Assembly: GCF_003437535.1 (NCBI RefSeq) | Contig: NZ_QSQT01000009.1 | Location: 62,001 to 126,000, forward strand | Direction: 5' to 3' | DNA length: 64,000 nt | From: Phocaeicola plebeius | GTDB lineage: Bacteria; Bacteroidota; Bacteroidia; Bacteroidales; Bacteroidaceae | Shown here: in pieces, positions 9,088 through 19,383 of the stretch | Layout of the letters: every line of letters begins with the position of its first letter | Position numbering within the stretch: the first letter of the stretch is position 1 | Notes under the pieces: model-generated | Told to the model about the DNA's origin: nothing | Seen by the model: only the letters and a program-made list of their open reading frames with translations | Databases searched by the model: none | Translations under genes and position numbers: made by a program

Positions 9088-10452
9088 ATGGCAACAAAAC
9101 CAAGTATACCTAAAGGAACAAGAGACTTTTCGCCGGTAGAAATGGCGAAACGTAACTATATATTCAACACCATTCGCGAGGTGTTCTATCGCTACGGCTT
9201 TCAGCAGATAGAGACTCCTTCCATGGAAAACCTGTCTACTTTGATGGGTAAGTACGGAGAGGAAGGCGATAAGCTGCTTTTCAAGATTCAGAATTCAGGT
9301 GACTATTTTTCTGGACTGACAGATGAAGAACTGTTGAGCCGCAATGCAGCAAAATTGGCCAGCAAATTCTGTGAAAAAGGTTTGCGATATGACCTGACAG
9401 TTCCTTTTGCGCGTTACGTGGTAATGCACCGTGATGAAATCACTTTCCCGTTCAAGCGTTTCCAGATTCAGCCGGTATGGCGTGCCGACCGTCCGCAGAA
9501 GGGACGTTACCGTGAATTCTATCAGTGTGATGCCGATGTGGTGGGCAGTAACTCTCTGCTGAATGAGGTGGAATTGGTACAGATGATTGATGCCGTGTTC
9601 CAGAAGTTTGGTATCCGTGTTTCCATCAAGATTAACAACCGTAAGATTCTGACAGGTATTGCCGAAATTATCGGAGAAGCTGATAAGATTGTAGATATTA
9701 CAGTAGCTATCGACAAACTGGATAAAATTGGTTTGGACAATGTAAATGCGGAACTGGCATCAAAAGGTATTCCGCAGGAAGCCATTGATAAGTTGCAGCC
9801 GATTATTCTGTTGAGCGGTTCGAATGAAGAGAAAATAGCTACGTTGAAGAATGTGCTGGCTGCCAGCGAGACTGGCTTGAAGGGAGTAGAAGAAAGTGAA
9901 TTTATCCTGAAGACGATTGCCGGACTGGGTATTCAGTCGGAAGTAGAACTGGATTTGACATTGGCTCGCGGATTGAACTATTATACGGGTGCTATCTTTG
10001 AAGTGAAGGCACTGGACGTACAGATTGGTAGTATCAGTGGAGGTGGCCGTTACGATAACCTGACCGGTGTGTTCGGTATGGAAGGCATGTCGGGAGTGGG
10101 TATCTCATTCGGTGCTGACCGTATTTACGACGTACTAAACCAGTTGGATTTGTATCCGAAAGAAGCGGTGAACGGTACACAGTTGCTGTTCGTCAACTTT
10201 GGCGAAGCTGAGGCTGCGTATGTATTGCCGGTATTGGCACAGGTACGTGCGGCTGGTATTCGTGCAGAAATCTACCCGGATGCTGCCAAAATGAAGAAAC
10301 AGATGAGCTATGCCAATGCAAAGATGGTACCGTTTGTAGCCATTGTGGGTGAAAATGAAATGAAAGAAGGAAAAGTCATGCTGAAGAATATGACAAGCGG
10401 CGAACAGTCGCTGGTTACTCCGGACGAACTGGTAGCTGCCATCAACGGATAA
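9088..10452 (+). CDS. hisS: Histidine-tRNA ligase
   Basis: Charges tRNA-His in the cytoplasm. At 454 residues it has the usual class II layout: an N-terminal KGTRDFSP signature, motif 2 around [17 protein letters not shown], and the histidine-specific motif [15 protein letters not shown], followed by the conserved GGRYDNL stretch. The C-terminal anticodon-binding domain covers roughly the last 100 residues. The start is set by the 24-nt leader from the upstream TATTTTTG element. A hairpin terminator follows at once, so it is probably a single-gene unit. Confidence 0.97.
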   Translation: MATKPSIPKGTRDFSPVEMAKRNYIFNTIREVFYRYGFQQIETPSMENLSTLMGKYGEEGDKLLFKIQNSGDYFSGLTDEELLSRNAAKLASKFCEKGLRYDLTVPFARYVVMHRDEITFPFKRFQIQPVWRADRPQKGRYREFYQCDADVVGSNSLLNEVELVQMIDAVFQKFGIRVSIKINNRKILTGIAEIIGEADKIVDITVAIDKLDKIGLDNVNAELASKGIPQEAIDKLQPIILLSGSNEEKIATLKNVLAASETGLKGVEESEFILKTIAGLGIQSEVELDLTLARGLNYYTGAIFEVKALDVQIGSISGGGRYDNLTGVFGMEGMSGVGISFGADRIYDVLNQLDLYPKEAVNGTQLLFVNFGEAEAAYVLPVLAQVRAAGIRAEIYPDAAKMKKQMSYANAKMVPFVAIVGENEMKEGKVMLKNMTSGEQSLVTPDELVAAING

Positions 10453-10480
10453 GCGTGAGCGTTAATCATAAATAAAAAGG

Positions 10481-10554
10481 ACACAGGTTTCACGGAAGAA
10501 GACGGAAGAGGCAGATGCTTCGGACTTCTGTTTCGTGAAACCTGTGTTTTTTTA
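10481..10554 (+). terminator. Intrinsic terminator of hisS
   Basis: Perfect 14-bp arms acacaggtttcacg (10481-10494) and cgtgaaacctgtgt (10534-10547), with a smaller hairpin in the loop, then a run of T. Confidence 0.85.
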
Positions 10555-10581
10555 TAGGTGTTTCGAAAATTAGTAGAGAAT

Positions 10582-11991
10582 ATGGAAATTGTATATTTGG
10601 TTGTTGGCGTGATAGTAGGAGGATTGCTGGGCTATTTATGGGCTGCGAGGAAGTCCGTTTCTTTGCGGTCGGAGTTACAGATGAACCAACAGCATGCCCA
10701 GGATTTGCTGAAGGCGGAAAAGGAACGTGCTGAATTGCTGACAGAGCAGTATCGGAAGGATACGGAGAGGCTGCGTGGACAGGTCGATGAACTTTCTGGG
10801 AAATGGGCAGAGGCAGGTCGTGCACTGGCTACATCACAGGCAGAGCGTCGCAACCTGGAAGAACGGTTGGAGAATCAGAAGGAAGAAGTGGAGAAATTGC
10901 GGAAGCAACTGAATACGGAGTTTGAGAATATGGCTAACCGGATTTTCCAGCAGAAGACGGAGGCATTCAACCGGCTTAGTTCAGAAACTTTGAGTAATTT
11001 GTTGAAACCTTTTGGAGAGAATTTGAAAGAATTCAAGCATCAGGTGGAAGAGGTGTACGATAAAGAATCCAAGCAACGCTTTTCTTTGGAAGACCGTATC
11101 AAGGAACTGATGCAGCTGAACAAACAGATTAGCGACGATGCCAACAACCTGACTCGTGCCTTGAAAGGAGATTCCAAGATGCAGGGAAACTGGGGTGAAA
11201 TGATATTGGAGACTATCTTGGAAAATTCCGGTCTGAGGGAAGGGGAAGAATATTTCCGTCAGGAATTCTTGAAAGATGAACACGGTGAACCGCTTAAAAA
11301 CGAGTTGGGACAGCGGATGCAGCCTGATGTGCTGGTGGTGTATCCGGATAACCGTCAGGTGATTATTGACTCAAAAGTATCGCTTACGGCATACGCAAGC
11401 TATGTGGCCTGTGAGGATGCCGTGCAGCGTGAACAGTACTTGAAAGCACATCTGGCTTCTGTGAAAGCCCACATTGATGAGTTGAGCCGGAAAGATTATT
11501 CCAGCTACAATGTGTCTTCATTGGATTTTGTAATGATGTTCGTGCCGAACGAGCCGGCTTATTTGTTGGCCTTGCAGGCCGATCCGGACATTTGGAATTA
11601 TGCTTACCAGAAGAAGGTCGTATTGATTAGTCCGACCAACCTGATTGCAGCGCTTCGATTGGCCTTGGATTTATGGAAGCGGGAGTATCAGGTGAAAAAT
11701 ATTCAGGACATCATCAAGCGAGGAACGGTGCTTTATGAGAAACTGGTAGGATTTACCGAGACTTTCGAAAAGATTGGAGATTCTTTACAGGCAGCTTCCA
11801 CGGCTTACAAGAATGCGTTGGGGCAGCTTTCGCAGGGAAAAGGCAACCTGATTCGTCAGGCGGATATGCTGACGGAATTGGGCATCACTTCGAAAAAGAG
11901 GTTCTCCTCCCGTATCCGGCAGGAAGCGGACAGGGGCACGACACCGGTGACTCCTGCAAGAGATTTATTCTCGGAATCGGAAGAACAATAA
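10582..11991 (+). CDS. rmuC: DNA recombination protein RmuC
   Basis: The start at ATG 10582 ([20 protein letters not shown]) gives an N-terminal membrane anchor; an in-frame GTG at 10558 follows directly on the hisS terminator and is unlikely. The protein is 469 residues: anchor (about 1-22), a long charged coiled coil (about 25-190), then the RmuC domain with conserved stretches [31 protein letters not shown] and [11 protein letters not shown]. RmuC proteins are predicted PD-(D/E)xK nucleases; D and K of IDSK would be part of that site. In E. coli it limits rearrangements between inverted repeats. It appears monocistronic. Confidence 0.93.
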   Translation: MEIVYLVVGVIVGGLLGYLWAARKSVSLRSELQMNQQHAQDLLKAEKERAELLTEQYRKDTERLRGQVDELSGKWAEAGRALATSQAERRNLEERLENQKEEVEKLRKQLNTEFENMANRIFQQKTEAFNRLSSETLSNLLKPFGENLKEFKHQVEEVYDKESKQRFSLEDRIKELMQLNKQISDDANNLTRALKGDSKMQGNWGEMILETILENSGLREGEEYFRQEFLKDEHGEPLKNELGQRMQPDVLVVYPDNRQVIIDSKVSLTAYASYVACEDAVQREQYLKAHLASVKAHIDELSRKDYSSYNVSSLDFVMMFVPNEPAYLLALQADPDIWNYAYQKKVVLISPTNLIAALRLALDLWKREYQVKNIQDIIKRGTVLYEKLVGFTETFEKIGDSLQAASTAYKNALGQLSQGKGNLIRQADMLTELGITSKKRFSSRIRQEADRGTTPVTPARDLFSESEEQ

Positions 11992-11995
11992 AAAG

Positions 11996-12045
11996 AAGAA
12001 GCTCCATGGCCTTGAGTTGAGTGTACCATGGAGCTTCTTTTTTGT
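11996..12045. terminator. Bidirectional terminator between rmuC and the PL8 gene
   Basis: Perfect 14-bp arms aagaagctccatgg (11996-12009) and ccatggagcttctt (12026-12039) with A before and T after, suited to both converging genes. Confidence 0.85.
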
Positions 12046-12057
12046 CTCATATTGAGA

Positions 12058-14202
12058 TTAAAGTTTTACAGTGTATTGCTTGGTAGCTCCTGCATAAATG
12101 CCTGTTTGGCTGAAGTCGGCTGTGAGCGCTTGTTTCTTCTTACCGATTTTCAGTTCCACTTGAATGGGCGACTGGGTTTGTCCCGGGTCGGCAATATGCA
12201 GATTGGCCGATTTTGCGTTGATGTCTTTTACCATCAATATGCATGGCTTGTCTACGGTAACACTCAATTCTTTATGTTTGAAAGTACCAGCTTCGAAGAA
12301 AGTTACCATCCAGACATTCAGTTTGGTATTCCGAACAGCCTGTACTTTTGCATTGTTCGACAGAATTTCGATGGCATTCTCTTTCTGATAGGCTTCCATC
12401 TCTTGTGCGGAAGTTTTTCCCGGCACTACAATGTAAGCGTATGAGCCGTCTTTCGGAGCCACACCGTGATTGATACCCAATGTGAAGACATCCCTCTTTT
12501 CTTCTTTTTTCGATTTGCTGGTGTTGATGTCATACCAGCGTCCGCTCTGTGTCTGGGCTGTCAGGAACACTTCTTCTTTCTGTGGGAAGAAGTAGCCGAT
12601 TTTGTCATGCAATACCCACTGCGGGGCTTGCAAGGTATAACTTCCGTTTGCTAAGGTCTCTTCTTTACCTCCCTTGTCAACTAAGATGCCGTCTTTCAAG
12701 AAGCATTGGTTGACAGTGGTGTGAACCGGATAAGTGGAAGTGGATTGTATACCAGCTCCCAGACATACCACTTCGTTATCAAAGAAGTACCAGCTTTTCT
12801 TGGCTCCGGTGTTTACTTCAGGATTGGTATCCATGTAAGCGTATGCCGTAGCTCCATAAATACTGTCGGAAACTCCTCCTGCGTATGTGGAAGTACCTAA
12901 CACGCCCCATGCTTTCGGATCCATCGGTATTTTTTCTACTTGAGGAGCGGTAGTACCCGGAATATGGCACCAGTTCCATACTGGGAAGATATTGAAATAC
13001 TCATCGCCTGTTTGTACAATGTTGGTACATCCGTCGGACATGAAATAGGTTTTCAGGTTTTCTTTGTTGCCGTATTCACATTTCTTCGTGCGTGTAGAAG
13101 CCAAACGTACGTCAAAGTTATATTGAGGACGCACATGTAATGAGTAGTCACCACGGAAATAATGGGTATGTGAAGCGGTTACCTGATAGTCAGCAGGCTG
13201 CTTTCGGTTCAGGCGGGCGATGATGGCTTTGTATTCATCGGCATGAGTTGGATCGATGTCAATCATTCGCTGGGCATAAGTGGTAGTGGTTCGTTTGTTC
13301 AGTAATCCCGGACGGCTTACACTGCGTCCTACCACGTCGAACGACATATTCTGACCGCGTACGGTACGGTAATAAGTCTCGCGCATGAACTTGCTGAGCA
13401 GCTTCACTTTCTCTTTATCCAGTTGATACTGTGTGCCCAATGCATAGGAAGCTACCTGGGTAACACCTTTAAGAATTTCATCTCCATAGCCTCCGATGTA
13501 AAGCTGTTCTCCATGTTGGAAATAACTGTTGTCATGTTGGAATCCTTCTTCTGTGGTATATACCACCGGATTGAAAACGTTGTCGATAGCTGTTTTTAAA
13601 TCGGCTTCATTCTGTGTCAGACAAGAACGGTAAATCCAGTGTAGAGCAATATCTGTACGGTTGGCACCTGTCCATTTAGCCGGGTCTCCGCCTGTTTCCT
13701 GAATCCGTTTCAATATTTTTGTTTCCAGTTCTTGTGGAATCTGTTTTTTTCCAATGCGCATTTGAATGAGCAGCACCCCGAGTTTCTGTGGTTCGGAAAT
13801 CTGATTGTGCCACCAGTTGTCACTTTCAGAATCTACGTCATACCAGTATTCTAATCCTTTGACAATTTTCTGATATAAATCTTCGTTCTGATAGTATTTG
13901 TTCTTTTCGTTGGTATATGCGTAGACAAAATCCGACAAACGTTCAATGTGTTGAATCGGAGTCCAGTTGGTCATCTGGGTATCATCATAATCAATGTCGC
14001 TAAATGAGCCGTTTTCCTGAAACAAAGCTAGATCTTTGTCAATGGAAGGATTTTTAATAGTTGTATTCCGGATTTTTTCCATAAACATTTCGTAGTCATT
14101 GTTCTGTTGATTGGGCATTTGTGTAAGAATGGAAGCCCAACCCGTAGCCATTGTGCAGGAAAGTGCAGCGGCTAAAGTAAGTGTTTGCAGAGGTCTGTTC
14201 AT
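12058..14202 (-). CDS. Polysaccharide lyase family 8 (chondroitin AC / hyaluronan lyase type)
   Basis: A 714-residue protein with an N-terminal signal peptide (LTLAAALSCTMATGWAS). It has the PL8 layout: an alpha/alpha toroid in the first about 330 residues, then beta-sandwich domains. Residues corresponding in spacing to the known chondroitinase AC catalytic set are visible: H230 and Y239 in YFQHGEQLYIGGYG, and R293 and R297 in VVGRSVSRPG, with asparagine N181 in TGANRTD. Members cleave chondroitin sulphate, hyaluronan or xanthan by beta-elimination, yielding unsaturated sugars. It stands alone, with no SusC/D, sulfatase or GH88 next to it, so its products must be handled elsewhere. It is divergent from groES. 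Confidence 0.9.
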   Translation of the reverse strand: MNRPLQTLTLAAALSCTMATGWASILTQMPNQQNNDYEMFMEKIRNTTIKNPSIDKDLALFQENGSFSDIDYDDTQMTNWTPIQHIERLSDFVYAYTNEKNKYYQNEDLYQKIVKGLEYWYDVDSESDNWWHNQISEPQKLGVLLIQMRIGKKQIPQELETKILKRIQETGGDPAKWTGANRTDIALHWIYRSCLTQNEADLKTAIDNVFNPVVYTTEEGFQHDNSYFQHGEQLYIGGYGDEILKGVTQVASYALGTQYQLDKEKVKLLSKFMRETYYRTVRGQNMSFDVVGRSVSRPGLLNKRTTTTYAQRMIDIDPTHADEYKAIIARLNRKQPADYQVTASHTHYFRGDYSLHVRPQYNFDVRLASTRTKKCEYGNKENLKTYFMSDGCTNIVQTGDEYFNIFPVWNWCHIPGTTAPQVEKIPMDPKAWGVLGTSTYAGGVSDSIYGATAYAYMDTNPEVNTGAKKSWYFFDNEVVCLGAGIQSTSTYPVHTTVNQCFLKDGILVDKGGKEETLANGSYTLQAPQWVLHDKIGYFFPQKEEVFLTAQTQSGRWYDINTSKSKKEEKRDVFTLGINHGVAPKDGSYAYIVVPGKTSAQEMEAYQKENAIEILSNNAKVQAVRNTKLNVWMVTFFEAGTFKHKELSVTVDKPCILMVKDINAKSANLHIADPGQTQSPIQVELKIGKKKQALTADFSQTGIYAGATKQYTVKL

Positions 14203-14290
14203 ATATTTATTATGTTAGGTTTAGGTGGTAAAGATAATTATTTTTCGATACATCTCCAATAACGGAAGTTTGTTTGCGTGTAAGGCTGGA

Positions 14291-14374
14291 TGTCAGAATT
14301 GTCAGTATGACGGCCAGGACTGTCAGGTTGTTTATGTCAGAATGTCAGTCTTTTGTTTTGGCACGCTTTTCGCA
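14291..14374 (+). promoter_or_regulatory. Candidate sigma-54 promoter with five TGTCAG repeats upstream of groESL
   Basis: TGGCACG-cttt-TCGCA at 14359-14374 closely fits the -24/-12 consensus (TGGCACG-N4-TTGCA), with GG and GC ten bases apart. TGTCAG occurs at 14291, 14300, 14321, 14335 and 14343, all in the same orientation. No TAnnTTTG element and no CIRCE repeat was seen in front of groES. Predicted start near 14385, leaving a leader of about 50 nt. Inference: an enhancer-binding activator recognises the repeats. Confidence 0.55.
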
Positions 14375-14434
14375 GAAAGATAGGTGCTTTAACGCATTTG
14401 ATAAACGATAAAATATAAACTAAATTATAGCATT

Positions 14435-14707
14435 ATGAACATTAAACCATTAGCAGACAGAGTCCTGATTCTTCCGGCTCCTGCAGAAGAAAAAACAATC
14501 GGTGGTATCATTATTCCTGACACAGCGAAAGAAAAACCGTTGCAGGGTGAAGTAGTGGCAGTTGGCCATGGCACTAAAGACGAAGAAATGGTCTTGAAAG
14601 TAGGTGATACTGTATTGTATGGTAAATATTCTGGTACTGAAATCGAATACGAAGGTGTGAAGTATTTGATGATGCGTCAGAGCGATGTACTGGCAGTTTT
14701 GGGATAA
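14435..14707 (+). CDS. groES: Co-chaperonin GroES
   Basis: A 90-residue protein of standard length beginning [12 protein letters not shown], with the mobile-loop region [18 protein letters not shown] that docks onto GroEL and the [13 protein letters not shown] stretch. It forms the lid of the chaperonin chamber. It is 42 bp upstream of groEL in the usual order and transcribed with it, apparently from a sigma-54-type promoter. Confidence 0.98.
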   Translation: MNIKPLADRVLILPAPAEEKTIGGIIIPDTAKEKPLQGEVVAVGHGTKDEEMVLKVGDTVLYGKYSGTEIEYEGVKYLMMRQSDVLAVLG

Positions 14708-14716
14708 TTTAGGTAA

Positions 14717-16387
<1,671 letters not shown>

Positions 16388-16410
16388 TCTTCCCCTTTCA
16401 GATATTAAGC

Positions 16411-16449
16411 AAATCCCAGTCGGAAATATTTCTGGCTGGGATTTTTTTG
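16411..16449 (+). terminator. Intrinsic terminator of groESL
   Basis: Arms aaatcccag (16411-16419) and ctgggattt (16436-16444), followed by T residues. The next gene converges from the other side. Confidence 0.75.
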
Positions 16450-16473
16450 TGTTAGAGAGAGAGTAAGAGAGAA

Positions 16474-18225
16474 TCAATATCCAGAGTTCTGCTTCATTCC
16501 TGGATAAGTATCGAGTGCAGTTTGAGGAATGGGGAGATAGAAATGTTTGTTCGGGTTGAATCCTGTCTGCTCGATAGGTATGTTCAGCAACCGGTAATAT
16601 GGATAAGCGCTTCCGGTTCCTTGCAGCAGATTGATGTAGTCTTTCCATTCTGCACCTTCGATAGAGAATGCCTCGTTTAAGATGTTTTTAACTTCTGTGA
16701 CTTCCATTTCTCTTCCGGTTTGAGAATAAGCGATGGCAGCCATAAGGTAGACTTCACGCAGCAGAACTGGATGAATGTAGTCGCCTCCGGGATTACCGAA
16801 ATTGTCTTTATATCCTCCCCAAATAACTTCTTTACTTTCAAGATTATTTAGAGCCTGTGGGTCTAAAACGAATGCGTTGGTATTCAAAATATATTGGCAT
16901 TCTTGGATAGCAGCGTCGTAAGCTCCAGAAAGTAGGGAAATCTTTGCAAGTAGGGCTCTGGCTGCTAATTGTTTCTCCGTGTCAAATGTATTTACTAAAT
17001 CAGTCAGATAGTAAATCAAGTATTCTTGACTTTCCTGTGTGTCATTAGGTATGAGTTTACCATAATATCCGAACAACTGGCTTTGAATGACTCCTAAGTC
17101 AACGGTTAGATTCCAGGAGGCTTCCCATCCTTCTGCGGTATTGAGTGAAGTCAGTTGTTCCAGGTATTTTTTGCATTCGTCTATTGTTTGATAAGCAAAA
17201 TCCCAGAAAGTACTGGAGGTATATTCAATCATGTTATAGTCAAAGCTTTTATCATATAACAGGCTGAATTCCATGTTTTTGCTTTGAGTAAGGAATGTCT
17301 CAAATGATTGTTTCCATAGTGCTTCCACTTCAGGCACATTGATTTCTTCCTCTTTTATCTCTGTCATGTAGTGAGTCTTTGTCAGACTGTTTTCCGGAAG
17401 ATCTTTGTAATTCACGAAGTAAGTATAAGGGTCACTGCTTACTTTATCATCCACGTTTATCAGGCCATCTCCGTTTAAGTCGGCGTATATTAAATTTCCG
17501 TTTTCGTCCATTCCTGCGATTAAGAAGCCGTCGTGCAGGTTAGAGAAATTTTCTTTACTAATCACATAACTCAATGTATCGCTTTGATGCTGAATAATTG
17601 TTTCACCGTTTTCATTCGTGGTGAAAGTGCCAAGCAGGTTTCCTCTTCCATCTTTTGCTTCGATGTTGACTCCTGCAAGTGCTTCTCCTGTAGGTAACTT
17701 GGTGATAATGGTGGTTGCATGTAAAGGAACCAAAGGAACCTCTGCTGTCGGAATCACTTCAGGAACGACATACACATAGCTGTTTCCGGCCGGAATAGCA
17801 TTGCCTTCAATCTTGACTCCATTAATTTGTACGTCATTTTCAGTACGTGTCACATAAAGTGTTTCGTTACTGATACTGGTCAGGGTACTGCCATCTGTTA
17901 AATCCTCTTTGGCATAGCGTCCTTTGACGATGTGATTTTTGATGGAAGCGGTATCCAATACGGCAGCACGGCTTGCGGTATTTTTGTTTTTTACAGCAAA
18001 GACGGTCAGTTCGTCTTGTGTCAGGTCGGCTACATTCACTTTTTCCAGTATTTCTACAAACTGGCTGACTTCCGGATTGCTTTCTTTCAGTACTTCTACA
18101 ATTTTTTGTACTTCTTCCTGTCCTTTGGAAGGAGGAGGTTCCGGAGTTGGGTTTTCTTCGTCACTGCATGCATTCAGGAGGCATAAAGAGAAGATGCCTA
18201 ACAAATAATAAGCTAATGTTTTCAT
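16474..18225 (-). CDS. Lipoprotein with FAS1-like N-terminus, EF-hand/dockerin-like loop and SusD-like C-terminus
   Basis: 583 residues. The lipobox LLNACSDEE puts the lipidated cysteine at residue 20, so it is anchored in the outer membrane. Visible parts in order: a proline-rich linker; a shortened fasciclin-like domain (about 37-150; VSQFVEILEKVN, LTVFAVKN, IKNHIVKGRY); a small beta-sandwich resembling a carboxypeptidase-regulatory domain (about 165-235); the calcium-loop-like DLNGDGLINVDDK (about 248-260); and a helical C-terminal half ending FYLPIPQTALDTYPGMKQN, which is the usual end of SusD/RagB proteins. No SusC partner is adjacent. It is the last gene of the two-component operon, 18 bp after the small lipoprotein. 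Function is unknown; binding of a peptide, glycan or matrix polymer at the surface is only inferred. Confidence 0.75.
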   Translation of the reverse strand: MKTLAYYLLGIFSLCLLNACSDEENPTPEPPPSKGQEEVQKIVEVLKESNPEVSQFVEILEKVNVADLTQDELTVFAVKNKNTASRAAVLDTASIKNHIVKGRYAKEDLTDGSTLTSISNETLYVTRTENDVQINGVKIEGNAIPAGNSYVYVVPEVIPTAEVPLVPLHATTIITKLPTGEALAGVNIEAKDGRGNLLGTFTTNENGETIIQHQSDTLSYVISKENFSNLHDGFLIAGMDENGNLIYADLNGDGLINVDDKVSSDPYTYFVNYKDLPENSLTKTHYMTEIKEEEINVPEVEALWKQSFETFLTQSKNMEFSLLYDKSFDYNMIEYTSSTFWDFAYQTIDECKKYLEQLTSLNTAEGWEASWNLTVDLGVIQSQLFGYYGKLIPNDTQESQEYLIYYLTDLVNTFDTEKQLAARALLAKISLLSGAYDAAIQECQYILNTNAFVLDPQALNNLESKEVIWGGYKDNFGNPGGDYIHPVLLREVYLMAAIAYSQTGREMEVTEVKNILNEAFSIEGAEWKDYINLLQGTGSAYPYYRLLNIPIEQTGFNPNKHFYLPIPQTALDTYPGMKQNSGY

Positions 18226-18243
18226 AACGTATTTATTTAAAGG

Positions 18244-18609
18244 TTATTTTATTTTTTCGCAGGCTTCCAAGAATTTAGCAGTTGCTTCTTCGTATTTTTT
18301 CTTTAAGTCGTCAGACAGGTTCTTTTTCCAATCGGAAAGGGTGATACCATTTTCTTCACAGCACTTATCAATGTTCTTGCTGGTTTCTGCCATAATTTTC
18401 ATGGCTTCTTGCGGATTGGGATTTTCCTTGATTTTGGCAGTCGCTTCCTCAATCAGGTTCATGATTTTGTCGTATACCGGGTCTGAAACTGGTTGAGAAA
18501 CAGTTTCCTGGACGGCTTCATCAGAAGTGGATTTTTGTGCATTTCCGGAACAAGCTTGAGCGGCCAGTAGCATAAAGCAGGCAAGTCCTGCATAAATCAG
18601 TTTTTTCAT
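18244..18609 (-). CDS. Small lipoprotein of unknown function
   Basis: A 121-residue protein with a lipoprotein signal (MKKLIYAGLACFMLLAAQAC, cysteine at 20). The mature part is charged and mostly helical, with a CCEENGI stretch in the middle and a Lys/Glu-rich C-terminus. I do not recognise a family. It lies 46 bp after the response regulator and 18 bp before the FAS1-SusD lipoprotein on the same strand, so co-transcription with both is likely. Confidence 0.72.
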   Translation of the reverse strand: MKKLIYAGLACFMLLAAQACSGNAQKSTSDEAVQETVSQPVSDPVYDKIMNLIEEATAKIKENPNPQEAMKIMAETSKNIDKCCEENGITLSDWKKNLSDDLKKKYEEATAKFLEACEKIK

Positions 18610-18655
18610 GGTAGCAGATAATTTAGGTGAAACATAAAATAAAACAAAGCAATAC

Positions 18656-19306
18656 TTATTTCAGCGGAATACTGAGATAACCTTTTGAAAGGGCTTTGAT
18701 GACCAGGTCGGTGGCGTTCTTGGCCCCGAACTTCACCATCAGGTTTTTCCGGTGCCATTCTACTGTATTCTCTGAAATAAAGAGACATTCGGATATTTCG
18801 TGGGTACTCATTCCTTTGGCTATGGCTTTCAGCACGTCCAGTTCCCGAATGGTGGGAGCGGAATCAAGCGTGTCGGGCGTGTGTCCGATTTTATCTTTTT
18901 CTTTATAGAGTTTCTGAAACTGCGGGCAATAGTATTTTTTCCCCTTTAAAACAGCCTGTAAGGCTTTCTGTATGTATTTCCCTGCGGAAGATTTGAATAC
19001 CACAGCGTCAATGTCAGGATGTTTCAGCTTGTTGACAATCCAGATTTCCTCGTGCATGGTGCTGACAATAATCTTGGCCTCCGGAGATTTCTGTTTAATC
19101 TGGTGAATCAGTTCAAAACCGTCTATATCAGGCAGGTCTAAATCGATGATATACAGATGAATTGAATGCAGAGCGAGCAAACTGCCCAGTTGTGAACCTG
19201 TTTGGGCAGTATAGATGTGTTCTATGCCTTCAGTCTGAAGAAGCAGGCTTTTTAGGCCTTCCAGCACAAGAGGATGGTCGTCTACGATGGCTACATTCAA
19301 ATTCAT
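18656..19306 (-). CDS. NarL/LuxR-type response regulator
   Basis: 216 residues. The receiver domain (about 1-120) has the acidic pair VDDHP, the phospho-acceptor D55 in IIDLDLPDIDG and the switch lysine in VVFKSS. The LuxR-type HTH lies at about 150-210 (IRELDVLKAIAKGMSTHEIS, then FISENTVEWHRKNLMVKFGA). It would be phosphorylated by the sensor kinase encoded 77 bp upstream and probably controls this operon and others; targets cannot be read from sequence. Confidence 0.93.
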   Translation of the reverse strand: MNLNVAIVDDHPLVLEGLKSLLLQTEGIEHIYTAQTGSQLGSLLALHSIHLYIIDLDLPDIDGFELIHQIKQKSPEAKIIVSTMHEEIWIVNKLKHPDIDAVVFKSSAGKYIQKALQAVLKGKKYYCPQFQKLYKEKDKIGHTPDTLDSAPTIRELDVLKAIAKGMSTHEISECLFISENTVEWHRKNLMVKFGAKNATDLVIKALSKGYLSIPLK

Positions 19307-19383
19307 GCAATACTTGTCTTTTTATTTGTTAACAAAAGTACGCAACCCTCTTGAGATAATGCCCACGGGAAGCCGTAGTTTTT

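Noticed and set aside
12028..13140. Plus-strand open frames opposite the PL8 gene
   Set aside because: One overlaps the rmuC terminator, and none has a plausible domain; the PL8 protein is intact.
14203..14434. CIRCE element for HrcA control of groESL
   Set aside because: The TTAGCACTC-N9-GAGTGCTAA pattern is absent from the intergenic region.
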